A stretch of 64,000 bases of DNA from a bacterium (GTDB lineage Bacteria; Myxococcota_A; UBA9160; UBA4427), in contig JANSYR010000004.1 of assembly GCA_024742285.1 (NCBI GenBank), positions 1 to 64,000 on the forward strand, read 5' to 3'. Position numbers and translations under genes: made by a program. Positions 1 to 7,944 of the stretch are shown here, in pieces. The notes below the pieces were generated by a model, which worked only from the letters and a program-made list of their open reading frames with translations, made no database searches and was not told the DNA's origin. How positions within the stretch are numbered: position 1 is the stretch's first letter; every line of letters begins with the position of its first letter.

Positions 1-108
1 AAAAACCACGCCGGATCGAACCGGGGTCCGGCGACGAGAACGCAAGTCACCCGCAGTTCCTGCGCGGTACTTCGCTCAGGCGTGGCGGAGGGACACGGAA
101 CCCGCGGA

Positions 109-444
109 TCAGCCGAGCTCGAACGCGGATTCTCCCGTTCGATCCCGGAACAGGGTCTTTCCCTGCGCACGGAGCTCCGCGAGCCAGGCGCGCGCCTGGG
201 CCAGCGCCGAGGCGAGGGCCGTCACGCTGTCGGGCCCTGCGACCTCGATCGGGCGATGGAGGTTCGCGAGGGCCACACGACAGACCCAGGCCCCCCCGTC
301 GCTCGCCCGCTCGGGCGCCGAAAGGGTCAGCGTGAGCCGCGTTCGCGCTCCGGCGGCCTCGGCGCTGTCTGCCCCATCCGCTGCATTCGCTGCTTCCGCC
401 GCCTCCGCCGCAAAGAGCTCGACGCTCGCGATCGCGCCCTTCAT
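109..444 (-). CDS. Conserved-looking hypothetical protein, 111 aa
   Basis: I do not recognise this protein. It has 111 residues: a short N-terminal beta-like stretch, an Ala/Glu-rich linker at about residues 12-32, then a compact domain with alternating strands (RTRLTLTLSAPE; WVCRVALANL) and a C-terminal amphipathic helix (ALASALAQARAWLAELRAQ). There is no signal peptide or membrane segment. The ATG at 442-444 is chosen because it overlaps the stop of the upstream Rdx-family gene in an ATGA, so the two are probably translationally coupled. It is likely a cytosolic partner of that thiol protein, by context only. Longer readings of this frame run antisense through fpg and are not credible. Confidence 0.6.
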   Translation of the reverse strand: MKGAIASVELFAAEAAEAANAADGADSAEAAGARTRLTLTLSAPERASDGGAWVCRVALANLHRPIEVAGPDSVTALASALAQARAWLAELRAQGKTLFRDRTGESAFELG

Positions 445-740
445 TCCGAATCCCCCTTGCGATCGGAGTGGCCGAGATCGCGCTCCGGCGCGACCCGGTC
501 CCGGATCCGCTGCTTCAGCTCGCGAAGCTCCGGGAAGCCCCCCTCTTCCTTTCGATCGAAGACGACCTCGTCGCCGAGGCGCACGACGAAGACGCCCCCC
601 GTTCGACCCGGCACGAGGGCCACCTCGGCCAGCTCGTTCTCGAAGGTCGTGAGCAGCTCCTGGGCCGTCCAGGCGGCGCGCATCAGCCAGCGGCAACCGA
701 CGCAATACTCGATCTCGACGCGCGGCGCGCGATCCGACAT
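441..740 (-). CDS. Rdx/SelT-SelW-SelH family thioredoxin-fold protein
   Basis: This 99-residue protein opens with a strand running into EYCVGCRW, a CxxC redox motif at about residues 12-15, followed by a helix and the GGVFVVRLGDEVVFDRKEEG hairpin typical of the bacterial Rdx (selenoprotein-W-like) family. In selenoprotein members the second cysteine is selenocysteine; here both positions are Cys. Family members are small cytosolic thiol-redox proteins of mostly undefined substrate. The ATG at 738-740 has a good ribosome binding site (GGAGGAA) about 6 bp upstream. It is the first gene of a two-gene minus-strand unit and is divergent from the Fpg gene, with about 97 bp of shared promoter region. 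Confidence 0.85.
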   Translation of the reverse strand: MSDRAPRVEIEYCVGCRWLMRAAWTAQELLTTFENELAEVALVPGRTGGVFVVRLGDEVVFDRKEEGGFPELRELKQRIRDRVAPERDLGHSDRKGDSE

Positions 741-837
741 GGGGTTCCTCCGAACCCCGGAGCGGGGTTCCTGCAGCGCCCGATGATACCCGCCTGCTTG
801 CTACCCTCGGCCGAGCGCGGGGGGCGCAGGAGGCCGC

Positions 838-1743
838 TTGCCCGAGTACCCGGATCTCACCGTCTACGTCGAAGCGCTCGAAGCGCGGATCGTCGGCCAG
901 CCCCTCGAGCAGCTCCGGATCCAGAGCCCGAGCCTGCTCAAGTCCGTGCAGCCGAAGCCCGCCGACGCCCTCGGCCGGGTCGTCCGCGACGTGTCGCGGA
1001 TGGGCAAGCGCCTGGTCATCCACTTCGACGACGAGCTCTTCCTCGTGCTCCACCTGATGATCGCCGGCCGGCTCCAGTGGAAGAAGCGGGGTGTGGCGAT
1101 CCCGCGCAAACGGGCCCACGCGGCCTTCGACTTCCCGAACGGCTCGCTCCTGCTGACCGAGGCGAGCACGAAGAAGCGCGCGTCCCTCCACGTCGTCGAA
1201 GGCCTTCGCGCCCTCGCCGATCTCGATCCGGGCGGGCTCGAGGTCTTCCGCGCGACGCCCGCGCAGTTTCGCGAGGCCCTCGAACGCGAGCGTCATACCC
1301 TCAAACGCTCGCTGACGGATCCCCACCTCTTCTCCGGAATCGGCAACGCCTACTCCGACGAGATCCTCCACCGCGCGGGCCTCTCCCCCGTCCGCATGAG
1401 CGACAAGCTCTCCGACGAGGAGCACGCGCGTCTCTTCGAGACGACGCAGGCGGTCCTCGAGGAGTGGACCGATCTGCTGCGCGCGGAGGTCGGCGAAGGC
1501 TGGCCCGAGAAGGTCACCGCCTTCCGCCCCGAGATGGCCGTCCACGGGAAGTTCCGCGAGCCGTGCCCGGTCTGCGCGACGCCGGTCCAGCGGATCGTGC
1601 GCGCGGAGAACGAGGTGAACTACTGCCCGGAGTGTCAGACCGGCGGCAAGGTCCTCGCCGATCGCGCGCTCTCGAAGCTGCTCGGCAAGGACTGGCCGCG
1701 CACGATCGAGGAGCTCGAGAAGCGGCGGCCTGGCGGCGCCTGA
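838..1743 (+). CDS. mutM: Formamidopyrimidine-DNA glycosylase (Fpg/MutM family)
   Basis: This is a base-excision repair bifunctional glycosylase/AP lyase for oxidised purines. The 301-residue protein begins (M)PEYPDLTVYVEAL, giving the mandatory Pro-Glu catalytic N-terminus after Met removal. That fixes the TTG at 838-840 as the start, with AGGAGG 4-5 bp upstream. A conserved Lys lies in the RMGKRL segment and an H2TH-like region at LFSGIGNAYSDEILHRAGL. The C-terminal zinc finger shows two CxxC pairs (CPVC about residues 242-245, CPEC about 263-266). About 35 residues follow the finger, longer than E. coli MutM, which ends soon after it. It is convergent with a TetR gene, with only 4 bp between the stops. 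It could belong to an Nei-like subclade; Fpg/Nei superfamily membership is firm. Confidence 0.93.
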   Translation: MPEYPDLTVYVEALEARIVGQPLEQLRIQSPSLLKSVQPKPADALGRVVRDVSRMGKRLVIHFDDELFLVLHLMIAGRLQWKKRGVAIPRKRAHAAFDFPNGSLLLTEASTKKRASLHVVEGLRALADLDPGGLEVFRATPAQFREALERERHTLKRSLTDPHLFSGIGNAYSDEILHRAGLSPVRMSDKLSDEEHARLFETTQAVLEEWTDLLRAEVGEGWPEKVTAFRPEMAVHGKFREPCPVCATPVQRIVRAENEVNYCPECQTGGKVLADRALSKLLGKDWPRTIEELEKRRPGGA

Positions 1744-1747
1744 GCCG

Positions 1748-2416
1748 TCAGTCCGACTCCGACTCGCCGACCGGCGCGAGCATGACCCGCGCGAAGCGGC
1801 GCAGGAAGCGCTTCTGGAGCTCGATCTGCTCCGGCGCGAGCGGATCCGCCCCGAAGAGCTCGCGGAAGAGCGGCGCCATCGTGAAGTGTCCCAGGATCAC
1901 GTGGATCCAGGCCGCCACCGCCATCGGCTGCTCGTCCTCGCTCCAGACGGTGAGTCGCGACGACATGGCGCCGAGGCCGGACTCGACGATCGGGCCGATC
2001 CAGCCGTGGACGATGTGCGAGAGGCTGGGGCCGCCGGTCAGCGACTCGTGCTGGATCAGCTTCGCGATGTTCGGGTGATGGGCCAGATGGTCCATGATCG
2101 CATCGAGGGTCCGATCGCTCGCCGTCTGTCGTTCCTCGACGGAGAGGGCTCCGGCCTCGTCGTTCGTGGCGGTGATGATCGCGAAGAGGGGCTGGACACC
2201 GCGGGCGAGCACGGCCTCGTAGAGGGCCTGCTTGCCGTCGAAGTGATTGTAGAGGGACGGTGCGGTCAGGCCGGCTTCTCGAGCGATGTCACGGACGGCG
2301 GTCCCGGCCAGCCCGCGCTCCGCGAAGAGCGCCTCGGCCACGTCCAGGATCCGCTCGCGGGTGGATTCCGGATCCGCCGGCGCGCTCGCGGGGCTGTCTT
2401 CGATCGCCTCTGCCAT
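1748..2416 (-). CDS. TetR/AcrR family transcriptional regulator
   Basis: This 222-residue protein has a typical TetR N-terminal helix-turn-helix at about residues 18-64 (RERILDVAEALFAERG, then TAVRDIAREAGLTAPSLYNHF). It is followed by a variable all-helical ligand and dimerisation domain. The family binds palindromic operators as dimers and releases them on ligand binding. A perfect 16-bp palindrome lies 54-69 bp upstream of the ATG, consistent with autoregulation. The aquaporin-VOC gene pair lies upstream in the same orientation, with no divergent neighbour, so the regulon cannot be read from position alone. The ligand is unknown. Confidence 0.93.
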   Translation of the reverse strand: MAEAIEDSPASAPADPESTRERILDVAEALFAERGLAGTAVRDIAREAGLTAPSLYNHFDGKQALYEAVLARGVQPLFAIITATNDEAGALSVEERQTASDRTLDAIMDHLAHHPNIAKLIQHESLTGGPSLSHIVHGWIGPIVESGLGAMSSRLTVWSEDEQPMAVAAWIHVILGHFTMAPLFRELFGADPLAPEQIELQKRFLRRFARVMLAPVGESESD

Positions 2417-2469
2417 GCGTCCTCTCGACCCCGCGGAGCAGCGTCACCCCGTTGGCGTGGGGTCCGCGG

Positions 2470-2485
2470 GAACGAACGTTCGTTC
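2470..2485. promoter_or_regulatory. Perfect 16-bp palindrome, probable TetR operator
   Basis: GAACGAACGTTCGTTC is identical to its own reverse complement. It sits 54-69 bp upstream of the ATG of the TetR gene at 1748-2416, inside a 196-bp intergenic gap. TetR-family regulators commonly bind such gap-free palindromes containing GAACGTTC-like cores. That this regulator binds it is inferred from position. Confidence 0.6.
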
Positions 2486-2612
2486 GACTCGAGTCTCGGC
2501 GCTCGATCCGTCGCCGTCAATGATGGCCGATCGGCGCTCCTCCGGAAGGATTCTCGTCAGACGGAAGAACTCTGCGCGTCGCACGAAGGGGCCTCGACGT
2601 CGCGGCGCCCCA

Positions 2613-3278
2613 TCAGTCGAGGGAGGTGTCGGCCCAGACCACGCGGTGGAGGAAGACCGCGGCGAGTGCGCCCAGAACCGGCGCCGCGCAGTAGAGCCAG
2701 AGCACCGAGACGTCCCCCGACACCACCGCCGGACCCAGCGAGCGAGCGGGATTCATCGATGCCCCGGTCAGCGGTCCCCCGAAGAGCGCGCAGAGCGCGA
2801 CCGTCGCGCCGATCGTCAGTCCTGCGAAGAAGGCCGACAGCTTGTGTCCGATCGCGCAGGCCATGATCACGAGCATCAGGATCGTCGTGAGCAGGACCTC
2901 CATCGCGAAGGCCGGTCCGAGCCCGCCGATCGGAAGCGTCGCGCCGAGCGTCGTCGCCTCCGGGTAGAGCCCGCGGAGCGTCGCCGCGCCGGCGAGGGCG
3001 CCGACACACTGCGCCAGGATGAAGGGGACGACCTCACGGGCCTCGAACTCCTTCGCGGCCCAGAACGCGATCGTGACCGCCGGATTGATGTGCGCACCGG
3101 AGATCGGCCCGAACGCGACGACCATCATCATCACGATCGCGCCGAACACGATCGAGATCCCCATGTGGGTCACCGCTCCACCGGACAGGTCGTTCGCGAC
3201 CACGGCGCCGCAGCCGGCGAAGACGAGGCCGAAGGTGCCGAGCAGCTCCGCGAGGAGCCGCCGCACGCGCACGTTCAT
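2613..3278 (-). CDS. MIP-family channel (aquaporin/glycerol facilitator-like)
   Basis: This 221-residue inner-membrane channel has six hydrophobic segments and both NPA boxes: GAHINPAV at residues 62-69 and GASMNPARS at 172-180, with the Arg that follows the second NPA conserved. It opens MNVRVRRLLAELLGTFGLVF, typical of AqpZ-like water channels. The length fits bacterial aquaporins (about 230 aa) better than GlpF (about 280), so water or a small neutral solute is the likely substrate. The ATG at 3276-3278 overlaps the stop of the VOC gene (ATGA), so the two are co-translated. Upstream in-frame sequence lies inside the VOC gene and is excluded. It is the last gene of a minus-strand run starting at the sulfotransferase. 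Confidence 0.9.
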   Translation of the reverse strand: MNVRVRRLLAELLGTFGLVFAGCGAVVANDLSGGAVTHMGISIVFGAIVMMMVVAFGPISGAHINPAVTIAFWAAKEFEAREVVPFILAQCVGALAGAATLRGLYPEATTLGATLPIGGLGPAFAMEVLLTTILMLVIMACAIGHKLSAFFAGLTIGATVALCALFGGPLTGASMNPARSLGPAVVSGDVSVLWLYCAAPVLGALAAVFLHRVVWADTSLD

Positions 3279-3676
3279 CCGCCCTTCCCCCGTTCCTCCG
3301 GCGGGACTACCGGACCTTCGCTGTGGCCGATCCGGAATCGGTGGCCGTTGTTGTCGGCGACGGTGAACTCGCGCATGCCCCACGGATGCGAGGCGATGTC
3401 GTCGACGATCGTGGCGCCGCGCTCACGCAGCGTCTCGATCACCGCGTCGGCGTTCTCGACGCGCACGAAGTTCGTGACCGGTTCGAAGGGCTCGTCGGTC
3501 TGGGAGAAGAAGATCTCGCTCTCTCCGTTGTAGACCGCGCCGTACTCCTCGTCGTAGTTCCAGGCGATCGCACAACCGAGGACGTCTCGATAGAAGCGCT
3601 GGGTCTCGCGCACGTCGCGCACGGGAAGCTGCGGCGTCACGAAGTGCCAACCCTGGTTCGGTATCGCGGTCGTCAT
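3275..3676 (-). CDS. VOC (glyoxalase/bleomycin-resistance fold) protein
   Basis: This 133-residue single-repeat pair VOC protein has the hallmarks PQLPVRDVRETQRFYRDVLG at the N-terminus, a central strand/helix unit (VTNFVRVENADAVIETLRERG) and REFTVADNNGHRFRIGH at the end. The family uses paired beta-alpha-beta-beta-beta modules to bind a metal or a drug. The substrate here cannot be read. Only one cysteine (about residue 35) is present, which argues against an ArsI-type C-As lyase despite the neighbouring aquaporin. It overlaps the aquaporin start by 4 bp and follows the LGWGSL-protein gene by 31 bp. Confidence 0.88.
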   Translation of the reverse strand: MTTAIPNQGWHFVTPQLPVRDVRETQRFYRDVLGCAIAWNYDEEYGAVYNGESEIFFSQTDEPFEPVTNFVRVENADAVIETLRERGATIVDDIASHPWGMREFTVADNNGHRFRIGHSEGPVVPPEERGKGG

Positions 3677-3707
3677 CGCGGTTCCTCCGCTCGCAATCGG
3701 CGCATGC

Positions 3708-4352
3708 CTAGCTTCCCTCTCCCGGCATCGGCGCGTCGGGCGGCGCCTCGGGCACGCCGGGGGTCGGCGGATTGGGTGGCGCCTCCGAAGCCGTCCATCC
3801 GAGCTCCGCCTCGAAGCGGGCACGCCGCTCGGTCCGGACGGTCGGCGGCGCCCGGCGAATATATTCCTCCGCCCGCGCCCGCGCCTCGCCCTCGAGCGCA
3901 CGAAGATGGTCGACGAGCTCGCCCGTCCGGGGGGCCGCGAAGCGCCCGTCCGGACAGCGCGAAGGCAGCGCCGTCCAGACGACCCCGTCGTAGCCGGACC
4001 CGGGCAGCCACGCCGAGACCGCGTCCCGCGTCGCCTCGCTCGCCTCCCCGCGAATGCCACCGGAGCCCGCGTGCAGCTGCGCCCCGATCCAGCTCGGCCA
4101 GCGCGCCGAACCGATCCGCTCGCGCCGTCCGAGCGCCTCGATCGCCGCGTCGAGACCGTCGACGTCGAGGGCCACCGCCCAGGTCGGGATCGCCACCGCC
4201 TGCTCGTCGATCACGAGCGTGACGCGGCCGTCGTGCGCGACCCGGGAGAACTCGATCGGGAGTCGCGGGCCGTCGGCGCGGAAGGGCCCGTCCATCGGCA
4301 GCGACCGCGGATCCCAGAGCAACGAGCCCCAACCCAGACAGGCGATGCGCAG
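3708..4352 (-). CDS. Conserved LGWGSL-motif protein, probable CTG start
   Basis: The product is unassigned. The frame reads LRIACLGWGSLLWDPRSLPM, a motif I associate with a conserved bacterial family that begins RIACLGWGSLIWDPR and resembles gamma-glutamylcyclotransferase-like folds. An in-frame TAG, the stop of the upstream sulfotransferase gene, leaves no ATG, GTG or TTG before the motif. The first candidates are CTG at 4350-4352, preceded by GAGGAG at good spacing, and TTG at 4320-4322, which would delete the motif. CTG is therefore preferred, giving 214 residues. The C-terminus is Pro-rich (PPNPPTPGVPEAPP) and probably disordered. It lies 30 bp downstream of the sulfotransferase gene in the same operon. 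Confidence 0.7.
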   Translation of the reverse strand: MRIACLGWGSLLWDPRSLPMDGPFRADGPRLPIEFSRVAHDGRVTLVIDEQAVAIPTWAVALDVDGLDAAIEALGRRERIGSARWPSWIGAQLHAGSGGIRGEASEATRDAVSAWLPGSGYDGVVWTALPSRCPDGRFAAPRTGELVDHLRALEGEARARAEEYIRRAPPTVRTERRARFEAELGWTASEAPPNPPTPGVPEAPPDAPMPGEGS

Positions 4353-4382
4353 GGTCGTCTCCTCGGTCCGGAGTGGCCAGGC

Positions 4383-5321
4383 CTAGCCGTTCGCCGCCTG
4401 GTCCGGCGACGGCGGACGTTCGTAGCCATAGGCCGGGGACAGCGTACCAGCGACCAGGTCGTCGATCTTCGCGACCTCGTCGTCGCTGAAGTAGTCCTTG
4501 TAGCCGCCGACCTTGGCGCGCCGGACCTTGTAGGTGTTCGGATCGCCCTTCTTGCCGGGCTTCATGCGTCCGCCGGCGAGCCAGTACACGTTCTTCTCTT
4601 CGAGCTTCCGCATGTTCTCGACGCTCGAGTATTCGACGGCGCTCTCGACCGCGTCCTCGTTCGCGCCGGTCCCGTTGATGAATTCCATCACGCGCTCGAG
4701 GACCGCGGCGGTATCGCTGCGCATGTCCTCGTAGCGGACGATGAGCAGGTCCTCGACGTGCTCGGCCTCCCGGGCCCAGAGGTTCAGGTAGTCGATGATC
4801 CCCGGGAGCCCGACGTTCTCGTCCATCACGAAGTCCCAGGCCGGAACCTCGGCGCCGTGGGGCGGGTACTTGTTGAGCTTCTTCTTGGCCGGACGCATGC
4901 GGTGCTGCCACTGGAAGTACTGGCTGACCGCGATGTCCTTCGGATTCCGGACGAGGAGGACGACCTTCTTGCCATAGAAGGACGCCTTCGAGTCGAACTC
5001 GCCGGTGTAGTCCTTGATGTAGTTGTCGTGGGTGAAGAAGATCTTCGGGATCTCGGGATTTCGGCGGTGGTAGTTCTCGAATCCGAGGAGGACCCCTTCC
5101 GGAATCCCGTGCATGATCTGGTAGTAGCGGGAGATCATCACGCGCAGCCAGGTCCGGCCGCTCTTGCCGAAGGACACGACGGCCACGTCCGCACGCGAGA
5201 GGCGGCGGGTCTCCTCGCGGCCGCGCAGCCAGCGTTCGATCCGAACGCGCCGGTCTTCGGGCAGCCAGAACAGGAGGGCCATCACGACCTCTCGGGTCGC
5301 CTTCTTGAGAATCGATTCCAT
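4383..5321 (-). CDS. PAPS-dependent sulfotransferase
   Basis: This enzyme transfers sulfate from PAPS to a hydroxyl or amine acceptor. The 312-residue protein carries both cofactor motifs of the sulfotransferase superfamily: the 5'-phosphosulfate loop SFGKSGRTWLR at residues 50-60 and the 3'-phosphate motif VRNPKDIAVSQYF at 124-136. A candidate catalytic His lies in FFTHDN (H98). An N-terminal hydrophobic patch (VVMALLFWL) may associate with the membrane. The acceptor is unknown; a glycolipid or surface glycan is plausible given the divergent LptFG gene. The ATG at 5319-5321 is the only sensible start. The released PAP could be degraded by the bisphosphate nucleotidase encoded at 13086-14090. 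Confidence 0.92.
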   Translation of the reverse strand: MESILKKATREVVMALLFWLPEDRRVRIERWLRGREETRRLSRADVAVVSFGKSGRTWLRVMISRYYQIMHGIPEGVLLGFENYHRRNPEIPKIFFTHDNYIKDYTGEFDSKASFYGKKVVLLVRNPKDIAVSQYFQWQHRMRPAKKKLNKYPPHGAEVPAWDFVMDENVGLPGIIDYLNLWAREAEHVEDLLIVRYEDMRSDTAAVLERVMEFINGTGANEDAVESAVEYSSVENMRKLEEKNVYWLAGGRMKPGKKGDPNTYKVRRAKVGGYKDYFSDDEVAKIDDLVAGTLSPAYGYERPPSPDQAANG

Positions 5322-5491
5322 GGCGGGGATCCTTCGGGCGGGGCGCCCGGGAGTGGCGGCAATCTATCACAGGCCGGCCCGAGACCCTGTCGAAATGGGT
5401 GTTTCCACCCTCATTTCGGTCCGGGAACCGGAAGGACGCTGGCCTCGTCCATCGCCGAGCGCAACACTCGCGCCCGAAGAGGAACTCCCGT

Positions 5492-7837
5492 TTGACCCCG
5501 TCCGCCGCCCACGCCCCGGTCGACGCGCCGACCCCGGACCCGGCCGCTGCGCCGGTCCCGCCGGAACGTCGCGATCGACGCCCGCGCCAGAGCCGCAAGC
5601 TGACCCGGTACCTGATCTCCGAGATGGTGCTGCCGTCGGTCTTCGCGCTCGGGGCGTTCGGCCTCGTCGTGCTGATGACCGATCTGCTGGGCTACGCCGA
5701 GCTGATCGTGAATCGCGGGCTCGGTCCGGGCGAGGTCGCCCAGATCGCTGGACTCCAGCTCGTCCCGACCCTCGCGCGGACGCTGCCCTTCGCCGTCCTC
5801 GTCGGCTCGCTGGTCGGACTCGGCCGGCTCTCGGGCGACCGCGAGCTCCTCGCCCTCGAGACGTCGGGCTTCTCCGCGAGACAGCTGGCGCGACCGGGAC
5901 TCCTCTTCGCCCTCGCCGCCACGATCGTCTCCGTCGGTCTGACCGTGGTCGTCGCCCCCGCCTCCCAGCGAGCGGTCCGCGACCGGATGATCACCCTCTC
6001 CGAGGAGAAGCCGGGCCTCGCCCTGCGCGAAGGCGCCGCCACGAGCATCGGCGGCTGGCGGATCGAGGCGCGCGAAGTCGAGGACGAGGGCGCGCGCCTG
6101 GCAGGCATCCTCCTCTTCATGCCGAGCCTCGGCGAGACCCTGTTTTCCCAGCGTGGCGCCGTCCATACGGATCCGGACGGCACCAAGCGCCTCGTCCTCG
6201 AAGACGGCCTCGTCCTCTCGAACGGCGAGACGCGCGCCTCGCTGCTTCGCTTCGACCAGATGGAGACCGTCCTCCCCGAGATGGAGGAGGAGAAAGGCGT
6301 ACCGGTCGATCCCGTCGCGACCCTCGCGTTCGGGCCGCTGATCGACGAAGCGAGCCGGACCGACGACCCCGCCGCCGCGCGGTGGGCGTTGATCGAGGCC
6401 CACCGTCGGATCGCCCTCGGCGCCGCGGCGCTCCCCTTCGGTCTCCTCGCCATGGGCCTCGCCCTGGGCCGTCGCGACCTCTCGCGCTCGGGCGGAACCG
6501 TGATGGGCCTCGTCGGCGCGATCGCCTACTACGCGCTCTTCCAGTTCGCGGAGGGCATGCTGCGCAACGAGGACGCACCGGTCGCCCTCGTCGTCTGGAT
6601 CCCGAACACCGTCCTGATCGTCGTCGCGGGCGTCCTGCTCTACCGCGCCGGACGGCACGCCTCCGAGTCGGACCGCAGCAAGGGCAACGACGGCGGCGGG
6701 GTCCTCGCCCGCGCCGGGATCGTCCGGAACAAGCTCCGCATGAAGCGGTACGCGCTCCCTCGCTACGTGAGCAGCCAATTCGTGCGAATGGTCGCCGCCT
6801 CGATCGTCGGCCTCGTCTTCGCGTATCTGGTGATCGACGTCTTCGACAACCTGAAGTGGTTCAATCAGTACGGCTCGACCGCCGACGAGATCGCCCGCTA
6901 CTACGGTGCGCGGCTCCCGGTCCTCGTGGGCCGCGTGGTTCCCATGGCCCTGCTCGTCGCCGTCGCCCTCACGATCAGCCTGATCGGCGCGAACGGAGAG
7001 CTGCTCGGCATGCGGGCTTGCGGGATCCCGGTCTTCCGCGTGCTCGCGCCGGTCTGGCTCCTCTGCGGCCTCGCCGTCCCCGCCTATCACCTGCTCGCGA
7101 ACGAAGTCGTGCCCCGCGCGACCGCCGAGGCGAGCCTGATCAAGAAGCGGGACATCAAGAACCAGGACGTCGGTCCCGTCCAGCAGCGCGAGCGCGTCTG
7201 GTACCGCGTCGGCACGCGAATCTACGAAATGGAGCGGCTCGATCTCTTCACCGGCCAGGCCAACGACGTGACCCTCTACGACCTCGGAAGCGACGGCCTG
7301 CCGGTCCGGCGGACCGACGCCGACTACGCGCGCAGCATCTCGAGCCAGGGCCTGTGGAGTCTCGAGGACGCGCGGACGGTCGAGCTCGCCGAGGACGATC
7401 GGCTGCGCCGCCCGAACAGCGTCCCGCGCCTCGCGGAGTTCGGCGAGGAGACGCCCTCCGAGATCGAGACCGCCCACATGACGCCCTCGGATCTGCGTCT
7501 CGCGCTCGCGGACCCGGACCTCGAGCCCCGGGAGATCTCCGCCTACCAGACCGATCTGCAGATGAAGATCGCGGCGCCGCTGGCGTGTCTGCTGTTGCCG
7601 TTGATCGCCCTCTTCTTCGCAGCCACCGGCCCCCCCTTCCCGCGACCGGTCCATACCCTGATCGCCTGCGCGATCATCGCCGTCGCCCACGCGCTCGCGA
7701 CCAGCTTCTCGGGCTCGATGGGCTACGGGGGAACGCTCGATCCCGTGCTCGCCGGGTGGGGTCCTTCGGTGCTCTTCGGTGCCGTGGCCGCCGGCATGGG
7801 CTTCCGCCTGCGCCGAAAGCTGAGCCGCTCCGGGTAG
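5492..7837 (+). CDS. LptF-LptG fused LPS-export permease
   Basis: This single 781-residue chain contains two complete YjgP/YjgQ permease modules in tandem. The first (about residues 38-395) begins LTRYLISEMVLPSVFALGAF, has TM pairs, a soluble jellyroll-like segment (about 170-280) and closing TMs. The second (about 415-781) begins LPRYVSSQFVRMVAASIVGL and carries the LptG-like YLVIDVFDNLKWF signature. LptF and LptG are normally separate proteins of about 360 aa that pair with LptB2 to extract LPS from the inner membrane. The chosen TTG at 5492-5494 has AGAGGA about 8 bp upstream; a GTG at 5399 would add 31 unconvincing residues. No frameshift is visible. lptA, lptB and lptC are not in the window. 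Confidence 0.92.
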   Translation: MTPSAAHAPVDAPTPDPAAAPVPPERRDRRPRQSRKLTRYLISEMVLPSVFALGAFGLVVLMTDLLGYAELIVNRGLGPGEVAQIAGLQLVPTLARTLPFAVLVGSLVGLGRLSGDRELLALETSGFSARQLARPGLLFALAATIVSVGLTVVVAPASQRAVRDRMITLSEEKPGLALREGAATSIGGWRIEAREVEDEGARLAGILLFMPSLGETLFSQRGAVHTDPDGTKRLVLEDGLVLSNGETRASLLRFDQMETVLPEMEEEKGVPVDPVATLAFGPLIDEASRTDDPAAARWALIEAHRRIALGAAALPFGLLAMGLALGRRDLSRSGGTVMGLVGAIAYYALFQFAEGMLRNEDAPVALVVWIPNTVLIVVAGVLLYRAGRHASESDRSKGNDGGGVLARAGIVRNKLRMKRYALPRYVSSQFVRMVAASIVGLVFAYLVIDVFDNLKWFNQYGSTADEIARYYGARLPVLVGRVVPMALLVAVALTISLIGANGELLGMRACGIPVFRVLAPVWLLCGLAVPAYHLLANEVVPRATAEASLIKKRDIKNQDVGPVQQRERVWYRVGTRIYEMERLDLFTGQANDVTLYDLGSDGLPVRRTDADYARSISSQGLWSLEDARTVELAEDDRLRRPNSVPRLAEFGEETPSEIETAHMTPSDLRLALADPDLEPREISAYQTDLQMKIAAPLACLLLPLIALFFAATGPPFPRPVHTLIACAIIAVAHALATSFSGSMGYGGTLDPVLAGWGPSVLFGAVAAGMGFRLRRKLSRSG

Positions 7838-7944
7838 CCGACGGTCGATCCTCGGCTCACCCCTCGGGCACGCCGGGTCATGCTCCGGACTCCGGGGCTG
7901 CGGTAGATTTCGCGAGCCGGGGAGCGCCGGCGCTGGGGAAAGCC

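Noticed and set aside
2613-3676. VOC plus aquaporin pair as an ArsI/AqpS-type organoarsenical module
   Set aside because: The VOC protein has a single Cys, lacking the vicinal pair needed by ArsI, and no ars regulator or transporter is adjacent. The ArsC-type gene is 50 kb away.
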